DNA of 64,000 nucleotides from Paramyrothecium sp. XJ0827. Taxonomy: Eukaryota > Ascomycota > Sordariomycetes > Hypocreales > Stachybotryaceae. Positions 44,663 through 55,067 of the stretch are shown one piece after another. The stretch spans positions 2,108,001 through 2,172,000 of the forward strand of contig JAJFPB010000001.1 of NCBI GenBank assembly GCA_020881915.1, given 5' to 3'. A program made the translations under genes and the position numbers. Position 1 is the stretch's first letter; each line of letters opens with the position of its first letter. The notes under the pieces were generated by a model, which saw nothing but the letters and a program-made list of their open reading frames with translations, was not told where the DNA came from and did no database searches.

Positions 44663-47468
44663 AGGCAAATTATTTCTGAGCTCTCACTTCCTCACCGCCG
44701 AATAACGGCCAGGATCTGTGCCTCAAATTGTAGGTGTGAGCAGTCCCATTCTTTCAGGAGCTCTACAGCTGACCCTTTACTTACCCAGGTCGTTTCAAGC
44801 TGTGAGCTAATCGATTCAACACTCATGGATGGTTTGCAGACTATCACATTATGCACTGAGACACAGTGAAAAGGGAAATCCACATTCTTACACCGTCTCT
44901 CTCGATTTTCAAGGCCAACATCCCTTGTCTATCAAACGTTCCCCTCTCCAAAGCCACGGCACTTCTCTGGAGAGTCAACAGCATACAAGGCATTGTCTCC
45001 AAGGCTGGACTTGCTGTAAAGATGGATATGCACTTAATCTGCGCCTTTTTTCTGCCCCAAATTAATAGATTCATAGAAGAGGATAATTCTTGTATCAATG
45101 GACATAGGTTCGGACTGGGTCATCGAGTACGGGCCATTGGAGGCGCTCGGAGGAGAGTATGCTATGGTGCGATTCAACTCAAGGAACACAAAAGTATCGG
45201 TTTCTTAATGGGCATGTCTAGCACCCCGAGATGCAGACTAGTTTGAGGGATTTACGGGGCGGTTGTTGTCCGAAACTATCGGTCTCTTTGCCGCATCGAG
45301 GCGGAGGTCTACCGTCTCATTATTTGTATAGCTGATGGATAGCCGCCGAGCTGCAGTTTTAGCGTCGCCTGGTGATACGAGGCAAGGATTTCTCAGCATA
45401 GATGTACACATATGGAAAATCCCTTGCTACGTTAGCTCGCTGTGCCCCTGCTACTGTGAACAGTTATGGTCTTGAAGGTGTGACAACAGTACAGTCCAGA
45501 TAATGTGAAAGGGGCGGGCGTTTACTGACGGGCGACGGCTTGCTAATGTGTGTACATGCTGTTGATTAGCCAACAGTAGCTCCATCCACAATGGTAGACA
45601 CCCCGGATCCCCGGTTAATTGGTCCAGGTTGTCTCAACTTTCCCGCTGTTCAGAACATTAGGCGACCTCAAGACGTTGCCACAACCAGCATTCGCACGTC
45701 CGACAGAAGGTTCTTGAGGAGATTAAATATCTGAAAATGTGCCAAGAGACCTCGCTAACTCGGGCTGTATTTTCTTTATCGTATCCTCAGTCCGTCTATG
45801 TTCTGAATTGTGGTGTTTCGACATCAGAATCAGGCACGACGGTGTTCCGCATCCAATGGCATCCTTGGTGATATATGAAGTGCGTCAGCTTTACATGGCA
45901 TAGGAAGCACTCAAACGAGCAAAGAAACTTTCGTATAAAGCATGGTCAATTGTGCAGCCATGAACGTCGAGAGTACTGTCGCCCGCTATATCATGGCTTT
46001 TATGCTTTGCATTGGCTCAACTAGGGGAGATATTGGGGACCGAACTTTCAAACAGGAACATACAATTCGTCTATGAGTCATTGTCAAATATCATTGGATT
46101 TTATTCTAGCACTAAATGGAGGAACTTGCTTTTTATTCTCATGATTCTACCTACTGGCGACGCGTTGCAGTGGGTGACAACCTCTGCTTACATCACTCTA
46201 AATGACATTATGCACGAGCAGCGCTCCATCCAATGGTCGACGTGGGATGTTTTGTATATGCGTATAGACATGTGTTAAGTTTAGAGGGGTTTGAATGATA
46301 TGGCTTTGTGCAAATATCAACGAGTGAAGCCATGCAATGGCAAACTCCAGCGTACCAGGAAATACCAGCAAGTTAGTTGGACACCACCTCCACGTCCTTA
46401 TTTGCTCATATATACTAATGATCATCCCAGATTCTTTTCTGGTTTTGATCAAATAACAAGTGTGCATAAATCCGTATTCTTATGTTCGTAGGGCCAAGCC
46501 ATGTCGGTTTTGCTCAGCAACCTCCAAAGTGTGGTAGCGAGAGCGTACAAGATTCTCTTCGGGAGCTTACTACAAGGTTTCGTCTAGAGGCATTCAGGGC
46601 ATTGGAATGTTTAAAGCAATGGCGTCTTAGGGGCAGACTTCTGTTGTGTGGATAGTCCTCTGAATAGGCCTGACCATGTGACAGCGCTGCACATCACTCT
46701 CCCCAAATTGTTTCCTTATACGGGCTAGAATGACTTTGATGCCATTTAAGGAACCTCCAAAATCAGTGGCCAGCTCAACTCAGAATGGAAGTGTATTGCT
46801 ATTGATGCTATGTGGCAAGCCTGGAAAACTAGTCCAGCTCTCATGGGATGCAGAGCCGATGAGATGCAGCTCATACAGTGTGCTGTGGTCGTGGTTGTGC
46901 CACTGGAAGCAGCCACGCGACCCGAATTTCAATTCCGTACGCATAATAATTATTTCTGTCCGGGCTATTCTTTTCCCAGGGAAACTCACTAACACACATC
47001 TCAAGCGTCCACAATGTCCCAGTTTGTTGGTACACTTACAGGCTCCCAAGGCCAACGCACCCGTTCGTGGCCTCTGGACACTATCTTTTGTTGAGCAGAT
47101 TACATGAAAACAGCTTTCCCTAAGGCATATGATGACCAAGTGCAGCCATTTGTGTGGAAACAAGTGTAGGCTGCTAGTCTTTCGATGCGACAAAACAGTA
47201 CAACGGCGGATTGAAGGAGGAGGGGTGAGAAGATGGTGGGAGGAATAAGACAGACAGGGGTGTATCTTTACATAATTGGGTCCCTTCAGGGCCCACGTAA
47301 GATCTCTTTGACTCTTTGCTTTCTGTCCGTCAATCGCGGGGCTGGGCCAAATATCATGGAGGGGCTCCGACGTACGGTTGTCCGCCCCTCATACTTAAGC
47401 CCCGACAACGAATCCTCGACACTCGCCTGCTGACAAGATCCATATTCTTGCGACTTCTATCAGTCACC
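44663..47468. other. Intergenic between bZIP and thioesterase genes
   Basis: 2.8 kb without a supportable gene. AT-rich stretches occur around 46.0-46.5 kb. Open frames here are short and not conserved to my eye. The thioesterase promoter must lie at the right end. Confidence 0.35.
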
Positions 47469-48571
47469 ATGTTCCCCGACGGTCCCAACCCGATCAAGGT
47501 GCAGGTCCTCCCTCCGTACAAGCGTGCTAGCTCGACACCACCGCTAGTCCTGATCCACGATGGCGGTGGCACGACCTTTAGCTACTTCATTCTCGGGAAA
47601 CTCCACCGCGATGTCTGGGCGTTGCATAACCCCAAGTATTGGGATGCTGGGAAGTGGGAGGGGGGAATGGATGAGATGAGCCGCCATTATGTCGAGCTGA
47701 TCAAAAAGAGCGGACTCAACGGGCCTATTTTCCTTGGAGGTAAGCATTCTGTTGCGCGCTCCGTGCACGCATTGGTAAATCCATGGTTCCAATTGCTGAT
47801 GAATAGATGTGGTCATGTAGGCTGGTCCCTCGGTGGCTTCTTATCACTTTCAATTGCGCGTCTGCTCGCCGATGACCCCTCCTCAGGCATCGTCGTTGCC
47901 GGCCTGCTGATCATCGATTCTCCCCGTCACATTCCGCGCTCTGAGCTCAGGAGCTCTACCGTTGAGCCCGAGTTGTCCGAACTTCCCGACCTCATTCGAA
48001 AGTCTTTCGACAATTGCGACGAGATGCTCGATACTTGGCAGCTCCCTTCGTGGAACGCTCCAACCAAGGCTGGGAAATCACTGCCTGTAGCAGTCACTGG
48101 CAGGACTTACACAATCCGACCCGGCACGGTTCTTCACAAACCGGTCAAGGGAGACTGGACACTCAGAGATTTCAAGCAGTTTAATTTTGAGAATGCCGCA
48201 GCGGAGCCCATAGCCCCTCCTCCTGCTATCTTGATTCGCTGCACATTGCCAGCACAAAGGTCCAAGGAGGCCCAGAACTCTACCGACCCTTGCCTCGTTG
48301 ACCTGTTCCGGCAAGAGCCTCTCCTTGGTTGGGAGGGGGCCTACCCTGACTATATCGTTGCGTCAATTGACGTAGAGGCTGACCACTACAATATCTTTGA
48401 CAAGTTTGATCATAGCAAAGTACGTACACCCACATCAAGATTGCATAACTCATGGCATCCTACTGACGGGTATCCAAGACGAAAACTGTGACAGATCACC
48501 TACTGGCTGGTCTGGAGATTCTGGATAGTATACGAGACCCCTCCAAAATCGCGGCCATGGGCTACATGTAG
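47469..48571 (+). CDS. Free-standing thioesterase-like alpha/beta hydrolase
   Basis: 320 residues in three exons, 47469-47739, 47821-48419 and 48479-48571, introns of 81 and 59 bp. The first join completes the nucleophile elbow GGWSLGGF with Ser93; the second adds the last 30 residues ending AAMGYM. Other landmarks: LVLIHDGGGTTFSYF near 28-42 (oxyanion side), LLIIDSP near 120 with the likely Asp, and ADHYNIF with His279 as the catalytic His. This is the layout of type I/II thioesterases that release or edit acyl chains on PKS and NRPS carrier proteins. No such synthase lies in the window, so the acyl donor is unknown. The ATG sits in a good context (GTCACCATG). It is convergent with the PLP decarboxylase gene. 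Confidence 0.88.
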
Positions 48572-48939
48572 TTGGTTTCATGAGCCCCGTCCAGCTTGTC
48601 AACCACAACCTAGAGAGGAAGATTCCTTACTTATTAGGCTTGCTTTCTTCGAGAATTTAGTATATTGCATTGTGTAATGACATTTCAAGAAACTTATAGA
48701 TAGATCTCCAATTGCAGCACCTTACCCGTCCCTCGCCACCCCGTATCCACGACCCTCGAGCGCAACTCTAAACGACCGCGCCATTTGCAGGCCCAAAGAT
48801 CGAGCCGTTTTATACTCAAAACCCAGTTCTTTATATATTTGACGTGATGGTGTCCCTGGCCCGGCAACACTCATACCTGAGAAGCAAAACAAATACCCGA
48901 TTTCACAAACACAAGCCGGTTAGCTCTGTGGCATCGACC
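48572..48939. other. Convergent intergenic region
   Basis: 368 bp between the 3' ends of the thioesterase and decarboxylase genes. AT-rich near 48640-48710; nothing else seen. Confidence 0.3.
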
Positions 48940-50493
48940 TTACTCGCTCATCAACTCTTCTCCGACTTCTCGGAGACCTTTGAATAGGCCATCCATCGTC
49001 CCTTTCAAGGTCTGACAGTTGGTCACGACCCTGAAGAAATGTCCCCGAGGTCCTGGAGCAAAATCGAACATGAAGCCCCTCTGGACCATTCTCCGAACCA
49101 TCTCCCTCGTTCGCCTGGTATTCTCCTCTTTCGTGCTGGCAATTCGCCCTCCAGGCGCGTAGTAAAAGCATATTTGCAAGCAGGGCGGGGGGTTGGAGGA
49201 GATGAGTTCAAAATCAGGTGCTTTATCCACAAGATTCGCAAGATGTGCGGCCATATCAAAAGCATGATCAACGCCTCTGCCCAGACCAGAAGCACCATAG
49301 TAGATCCATGCCAATGCTAACTTGAGACTGTCAGCCCGACGGCCGCATTGCAACGTCAAATCAGCCAAGTCCCAGACCTCGCCGCTGTCTTCAGGATCGT
49401 GGAAGAGATAGCCAGCACGTAAAGAGTTTGCGGCATGAAAACGCCGCAAGTCGTTGGTCAGCAGGAATGAGCAGGTCATTGGCACGTTGAGCATCTTTTG
49501 GGGGTTGATTGTCAAAGAGTCGGCCATTTCGGAGCCGGCCAGCTTGTGCTTTTGCTTCATGGACAAGGCTACTGAGCCGCCCCATGATCCGTCCACGTGT
49601 AACCACAACCCAAATTCATCGCAGATGGTACGGATCTCGGGGATGGGGTCGTACGCGCCCAGGACCGTCGTCCCGGCTGTGGCGTTCACGTAGAGCGGTG
49701 TCTTCCCCAAGGCTCTGGATTCCACGATCAAATCGCGCAGGGCCGATGTGGACATTCGCCCTGACGCATCTGTTGGAACGCCAACAACGGCGGCAGCTCC
49801 GAATCCTGCCGTGACAGCAGCCTTTTCAACCGAGTAGTGACCTTGTGAGCTGGTGAAAACAACAAAACGGTGATCACCATTACCAGACGTCCTTGTGTCC
49901 GGATAGAGCCAATTCCGCGCAATGATCAGTGAGGTCATGTTGGAAGCGCTGCCGCCTTGACATGTCATTCCACCTGCCATTGGGCCTGTGAATCCGAACT
50001 GAGCGGCCAATGTTCGAGCCGTTACTTTCTCGATGACCGTTAGAGCCGGGGAGACATGGTAAACATGTACATTCGTGTTGAGTGCAGCCAGGACCATCTC
50101 AGAAATGATGCCGACGGGGTTGGTACTGGCCGTGAGCTTGTCGAGGAATCCTTGATCCCAAGTGTTGACGCTATAGCGGAACACATTCTGAATCGTGTCT
50201 AGAAGGCCTTCCTTTCCCCAGCCCTCGGCAGGCAAGAAGAAGTTCAATTGCTCTACTAGCTCAGCAGGAGACTTCTCATCAATTAGAACATTTCGAGGTC
50301 GCCCCGCGGGATCCAGAGGTAATCGACCAGTGCTTTTCGAGGTTGCCGACTCGTCTGCCGCCCTAATATAAGGAACAATCAAGGCTTTGACGGCATCAAT
50401 TAAATCCTCGGCTTCCTCAGCCCGGTTGAGGAGTTTTTTCGCTCTAGGGACCTTTGTGCCAATGTAATCGCTTTCGTGGTCTGAGGCAGGCAT
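48940..50493 (-). CDS. Group II PLP-dependent decarboxylase
   Basis: 517 residues, single exon, start ATG at 50491-50493. Fold-type I pyridoxal-phosphate enzyme of the glutamate/cysteine-sulfinate/aromatic amino acid decarboxylase group. The PLP lysine is Lys333 in NPQKMLNVP; Asp301 in HVDGSWGG should bind the pyridine nitrogen; GGSASNMTSLIIAR near 180 is the phosphate-binding loop; YVNATAGTTVLGAYDPI is the conserved strand ahead of it. NPVGIISEMVLAALNTNVHVY near 126 is the usual substrate-side entry. It should remove CO2 from an amino acid to give an amine; the acidic or aromatic preference cannot be told from sequence alone, though the sequence sits nearer the glutamate/sulfinoalanine side than the plant aromatic one (inference). 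The neighbouring thioesterase and bZIP genes suggest a secondary-metabolic role. Confidence 0.92.
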   Translation of the reverse strand: MPASDHESDYIGTKVPRAKKLLNRAEEAEDLIDAVKALIVPYIRAADESATSKSTGRLPLDPAGRPRNVLIDEKSPAELVEQLNFFLPAEGWGKEGLLDTIQNVFRYSVNTWDQGFLDKLTASTNPVGIISEMVLAALNTNVHVYHVSPALTVIEKVTARTLAAQFGFTGPMAGGMTCQGGSASNMTSLIIARNWLYPDTRTSGNGDHRFVVFTSSQGHYSVEKAAVTAGFGAAAVVGVPTDASGRMSTSALRDLIVESRALGKTPLYVNATAGTTVLGAYDPIPEIRTICDEFGLWLHVDGSWGGSVALSMKQKHKLAGSEMADSLTINPQKMLNVPMTCSFLLTNDLRRFHAANSLRAGYLFHDPEDSGEVWDLADLTLQCGRRADSLKLALAWIYYGASGLGRGVDHAFDMAAHLANLVDKAPDFELISSNPPPCLQICFYYAPGGRIASTKEENTRRTREMVRRMVQRGFMFDFAPGPRGHFFRVVTNCQTLKGTMDGLFKGLREVGEELMSE

Positions 50494-52290
50494 TTTGTGA
50501 AATTGGTGGATTGAAACAAAAGAATCGACTTGTGCAAAGCTTCGTGTTCAAAGCTTCGTGTAAGGAAGGAAGACCGGGGGAAGGAATTTAAGATATGCCA
50601 GCTTAGCTGCCACAGCCCTGGGAAGTGCACGAGCAAGGCCGAGTTGACGAGAACCTGACTTGAGGATATGAATTGACCTTCGGTGGTGCTTCAGGATTGT
50701 CTGCACAGAATGGAAAAAAATGGCGGGCTCTCAACCCCTAGGAATATTGAATCAGGATGGAGGCTCATCGGGTCTTCGCAATCCGTAGACTTGTGAGGAC
50801 GGCAGCGGTTTGTTAAAGCCCCGCTGTAATATCGGAAGCCTCGCGTTAGTCCAATTCCAATATTAGTACACCATCCTGCAAGTTTGATCCTGCGTCTTAG
50901 TAGATGGCGTCCTATGTAAGAGATATATCCCCCGACGAAGCACAAAACTCTCCTCACGGTAGAATAGCCAATTGTAATATCACCAAGCTGTGGAGGGGCT
51001 GCATTGGCGTGACGCAAGGCTGGCTGCAGGGACCTTCCATTACGGCAGCTCTCTAAATTACCCCTTTTCTTCAATTCTTTCCTGTTGTTCGTTCTGATAC
51101 TCTATGGCAAGTCTACGAAGGGAGGTGTAACGGATGACGCCAACCCTCCGGTGCCCACCTTCCTGACTCGGCACCGCTACGGAAAGAAGCTCAGGATCTT
51201 CAACATGATCTTTTACTTGGCTTCAATGAGCCACAGGTACGTGTTGGTATTTCTGGGCATCACTGCTTCTTTCGGAAGCAATGGGCAGTGGGGCGACGGC
51301 GGCGGCACCCTGTTGGGGGCTAGCAAAGGGAACAATTAAGCCCCGAGTATGACCCGAGTTCTAGGGCGCCGTTCCGAGCCCAGACTCTCAAGGTCAAGGG
51401 CTCTAAATTGTTCGTTTTCGATTGACGATCCGAACTTGGAAAGTCTTCTGCAACGGGCCTGATTGGCTTATATTTTTGATCAGCTCGGTCAGCAAAACTA
51501 GCGGCAATTCTTGGCAAGACCCCGCCATTTCATTCAGGGCGCGGTGGGATTGACCAACATGCTGTTCGCTTGCCGTCCGGTAATTAGCGGCCGGCTGCAT
51601 CTCGTTTCTCGGAGCAGAGGCTCGGCAGCCGCCCCAAAGCCGAGAATAACCAAATACCCTTCCTTGCCCTGTTCTTTGAGGCTTGGAGCGACGGGAAGCT
51701 ATGACGACTGATAGCGTTGATCGTTGCCAAGTGACCAAGCTTGACACGGCTTACTACGGCTGCCCTGCGAAGAATCTCCAGACAACCAAGGAGGAAAAAG
51801 TATGCACCTGTTCAACCCAGACGACTCTACATTACAACTCGATGCTACCGAACGATACAGAATAAAGCAGGTTTAGCTACGGACATTAGGAGTGGCAGGC
51901 TGAGGAACCAAATGAAGGTGGCAACATTGTGGTCTTCTCACGCCAAGCAGTGAATATCCGGTTGTTCATCTTGATGACATCTCCAATTACTTACGTAAGT
52001 CCTGATGAGTCGACTCAGCAGCATGGAAATCATGGTCTGCGTCTCGGCTTCGCCATTGGGTTGAGTGCGGGTTCCCAGTAATGCTACCTACCCCACGCAA
52101 GTCCAAGCAACCCATGATGGTGAAAGCGTGTGATGGCATTCGTAGCGCATATCATAACACGGAAAACCTGCTGAACATTTAAGGCACTCAAATTCATTTC
52201 CCATCCATACAGCATATCTCACATCTCCAAGTTCTTTGCCTACTACACTTAGTGCTGCGCTAGGCTCAATTCTAAAGCAACGTCGCTACC
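50494..52290. other. Intergenic, divergent promoters
   Basis: 1.8 kb between the minus-strand decarboxylase and the plus-strand HAD gene; both promoters lie here. A direct repeat CAAAGCTTCGTG occurs twice at about 50535-50561 in the decarboxylase leader. No gene recognised. Confidence 0.35.
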
Positions 52291-53058
52291 ATGAAGACTT
52301 CCCGACCCATTACCTCATTCACTTGCCTCACTTTCGATTGCTACGGCACCCTAGTCGACTGGGAGAGGGGCATTTACAATCAGCTACAGCCCTTGGTGCA
52401 GCGGCTCCCAGAATCTCATCCTTTCCGGGATGACCGCCTAGCCACGTTGAAAGCATTCATCAAGCACGAGGGTGTAGTTCAGCGGGCACACCCCAAGGAC
52501 CTGTACAAAGACATCCTTGCTGCCACCTACGGTGCGCTGGCAGAGGAACTTGGGGTTGACGTATCTGAGCAGGAAAAGGTCAAATTTGGTGGAAGCGTGG
52601 GCGAATGGCCTGTCTATCCGGACACTATCGACGCTCTGAAGCGTCTTCATAAGCATTTCAAGCTCGTCATCTTATCCAACGTTGACCGTGACTCATTCAA
52701 GCGGACATTGAGCGACGTTTTGACCGGCATCGACTTTGACGCCATATACACTGCTCAGGAGATTGGCTCGTACAAGCCTGACCTGAACAACTTCGACTAT
52801 CTCATCAACAACCTGGAGAAAGACCTCGGCGTCAAGAAGGAAGACATCATCCACACTGCTCAGAGCTTGCACCATGACCACGTACCTGCTAAAACAGTTG
52901 GCTTGGTCAGTGCTTGGATAGAGCGCGGCGAAGAGATCGAGAGCGTCATGGGTGGAGACCCGAAGGACTATGAAGACAAGGTATCATACACGTGGCACTT
53001 CAAGAACATGGGTGCTATGGCAGATGCTGCCGATGCGGACGCGTCAAAGTCAAACTAA
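52291..53058 (+). CDS. HAD-superfamily hydrolase, haloacid dehalogenase type II-like
   Basis: 255 residues, single exon, start ATG at 52291. All four HAD motifs are present: I, TFDCYGTLVDW with nucleophile Asp16; II, ILSNVDRD with Ser129; III, GSYKPD with Lys162; IV, reading IIHTAQSLHHDHVPA near 190-200, which is the form seen in (S)-2-haloacid dehalogenase-like proteins of fungi. The cap domain lies between motifs I and II. The family either splits C-halogen bonds of 2-haloacids or acts as a phosphatase; the motif IV sequence with HHDH is common in fungal members of unsettled substrate. The C terminus is a short Ala/Asp-rich tail. It is convergent with the dioxygenase gene. Confidence 0.9.
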   Translation: MKTSRPITSFTCLTFDCYGTLVDWERGIYNQLQPLVQRLPESHPFRDDRLATLKAFIKHEGVVQRAHPKDLYKDILAATYGALAEELGVDVSEQEKVKFGGSVGEWPVYPDTIDALKRLHKHFKLVILSNVDRDSFKRTLSDVLTGIDFDAIYTAQEIGSYKPDLNNFDYLINNLEKDLGVKKEDIIHTAQSLHHDHVPAKTVGLVSAWIERGEEIESVMGGDPKDYEDKVSYTWHFKNMGAMADAADADASKSN

Positions 53059-53918
53059 GCTTGTCTTGCGACTGGGTCTCCCCATTTCTGCTGCGATGAT
53101 AGATCGCTCAATTGTCACAGTATAGAAATACACAGCGCCCATGGTTACTCCGCAAAGTCTCTATAGAATAGATCCGAAGAGAAAATGAATTGAGTAATGA
53201 AAATGATCCAAATTTGTTGGGCACAGTTGCCAAGATTTTGTGAAATCAGCCTGCCGGCTTCGATCACTCACCGGCTCTTGGTCTTAGTATTACTACTCCA
53301 ACTTTCTTGTCTTTCGAAAGCGGGGTTTACAGGTTTCCCCTCTCTTTCAGTGTCATCCACATGCCGAGAACGGAGCCTGGTAGCAGGCTTCGCAATGTGG
53401 CAGGTTGGACACGGCAGGCACATAATGCAATCCCTCCTCTTCATTGTGTGGACGGACTCGGGGGCATGAATCAATGAGCTTGGTTGCGGCCGCACTTGTA
53501 CGGTTCTCGTACTAGCGCGCGTCAACTAAAGGAATTTGACGCTCTATATGCCCCGGGATATCGAGCGTAGTTTAGTCCAAGCAAATCGACAATTGGAGAG
53601 TGATTTGGCGTCAAGCATTGTCGGGAATATAGGTTTGAGCACAAATACTAACTTTTTTTGTAAAAGGAAAACTAGCATGAAATTACTTGCAACACCGAGT
53701 AAATGGGAAACATAAAATAAAATGGAAAGTCGTCGTGACTTGCAGTCATTGCAATTCAGCAGGTGTACCCTCACACCCTACAATAGCAAGTTACCTCAGC
53801 TCTTCCACCTAAATCTCATTCAGCGTGATGATAGCTCCCAAGTCTCCGGGACTTTGGTGGTGATCCAAAGCAACCATTTCCCGGTGCTGAAGCCGGTCGA
53901 ATGTCGTGAACCCTTTGC
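53059..53918. other. Convergent intergenic region
   Basis: 860 bp between the 3' ends of the HAD and dioxygenase genes. A 7-T run lies near 53654. No gene seen. Confidence 0.3.
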
Positions 53919-55067
53919 TTATAAGCGACCGGGCGAGAACAGAGGGACCTCCATTGGGAGCTCCTTGTGCGCATTGAGAGAGTCTATAGAACCCGAAACG
54001 TGCGTCTTCTCGACAGGCTTACGCGTGAAGAAAACCAGCATGTCTCGAGTAGCTTCCTTCGTTTTGTCGATGGGGTAGACTGGGGACAAGCTGTGCTTGC
54101 GCTCGTGATCAACGATCATCAAAGTGTCAAGCAGGTTCTTGTGCTGCACGCGGCTAAGCAGATGCTTGGGTGAGATCTCGTCGAGCTGGATGCCTGTGGT
54201 CTCACCCATGTCGTGCATGAAGGTCGCAGCGCTATTGGGACCCATGTTGTTGCTGCCCAAATAGGTCGTCATGGTGTGATCGACGCCATCTGAGTGGACG
54301 CCTTCGAGCGCAGGCTCACCCAAAATGTCGGGGGTCGTGACAGTGCGGAGGTTGAACAGGGTGCAGACCCACTTGTTGATCCCGTACTCGAGCTTGGGAC
54401 GGCGAGCAATAGTCACGCCGTGCATCATGATTGCTTTAAAGGCAAAGAGGGCTTGTAGAACAGAGTTGAGCTGCAAATTATCCTGGATCTCGTCGAACCG
54501 GCGAACTTGACCCGAGTCGTAGCGTTTAAAGTCCTCCTCTACCGTAAGGGTAAAGGGTTGGAACTCTAGTCTGCGCAGCGAGTTCGTATCATAGTCGATA
54601 CAGAAGCGCCCATTACGAGACCGGCGGAATGGGAGTGTTGGGTCGTGGTATAGGTTGTCGCTGACTTCTGCCATCCTTGGCACATCTTCGGGCCGTGCGC
54701 CGAGTCCAAGTAGAAGAGGAATCATGTCTCGAGACTCAACGAAGATTGCACGGTCCTCGATGTACTTCTTCCTCAGCCTCATGACCTCAGCCACAGCGTC
54801 GTAGAACTCGGGCTTGTATGCTTGTTCCAGGATGCTGAGCTGTTGCTGCGTTTGGTGCGCCACGGCCGGTCGGGGAGGGGTCATGAACAGAGGTGTCATG
54901 TGCTGGATGCCCGGGTGATGAGCAGGCATTGTGGCTTCAACTGCCTTGGCCTTGGTTGACTCGTGGAAGCAGCGGAGCTGCTGTTGCTGGCTGCGGATAG
55001 ACACGGCTCGGAAGCAGTTGTTGGTGGAGGCGCGAAGCGCTCGGGATACGTTGGTCATGGTGGACAT
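53919..55067 (-). CDS. 2OG-Fe(II) dioxygenase, BsmA-like family
   Basis: 382 residues, single exon, start ATG at 55065-55067 with a second in-frame ATG three codons on. The core resembles the 2OG-Fe_Oxy_2 (PF10014) family, which includes bacterial BsmA and isoleucine 4-hydroxylase. The HxD iron site is His258/Asp260 in EGVHSDGVDHTMTTYL; His321 or His325 in VDHERKHSLSPV is the distal ligand, and the Arg in TRDMLVFF about 15-20 residues on may hold 2-oxoglutarate. Residues 1-35 are Arg/Ser/Gln-rich, lack acidic residues and end in RCFHES, resembling a cleavable mitochondrial presequence. It is followed by a His/Pro-rich stretch. Members hydroxylate free amino acids, but the substrate here is unknown. 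A minisatellite lies 160-380 bp upstream. Confidence 0.85.
   Translation of the reverse strand: MSTMTNVSRALRASTNNCFRAVSIRSQQQQLRCFHESTKAKAVEATMPAHHPGIQHMTPLFMTPPRPAVAHQTQQQLSILEQAYKPEFYDAVAEVMRLRKKYIEDRAIFVESRDMIPLLLGLGARPEDVPRMAEVSDNLYHDPTLPFRRSRNGRFCIDYDTNSLRRLEFQPFTLTVEEDFKRYDSGQVRRFDEIQDNLQLNSVLQALFAFKAIMMHGVTIARRPKLEYGINKWVCTLFNLRTVTTPDILGEPALEGVHSDGVDHTMTTYLGSNNMGPNSAATFMHDMGETTGIQLDEISPKHLLSRVQHKNLLDTLMIVDHERKHSLSPVYPIDKTKEATRDMLVFFTRKPVEKTHVSGSIDSLNAHKELPMEVPLFSPGRL

Noticed and set aside
53919..55067. Idea that the dioxygenase is a JmjC or AlkB-type enzyme
   Set aside because: The HSDG context and the preceding EGVH fit the BsmA-like group better, and JmjC/AlkB hallmark motifs are absent.
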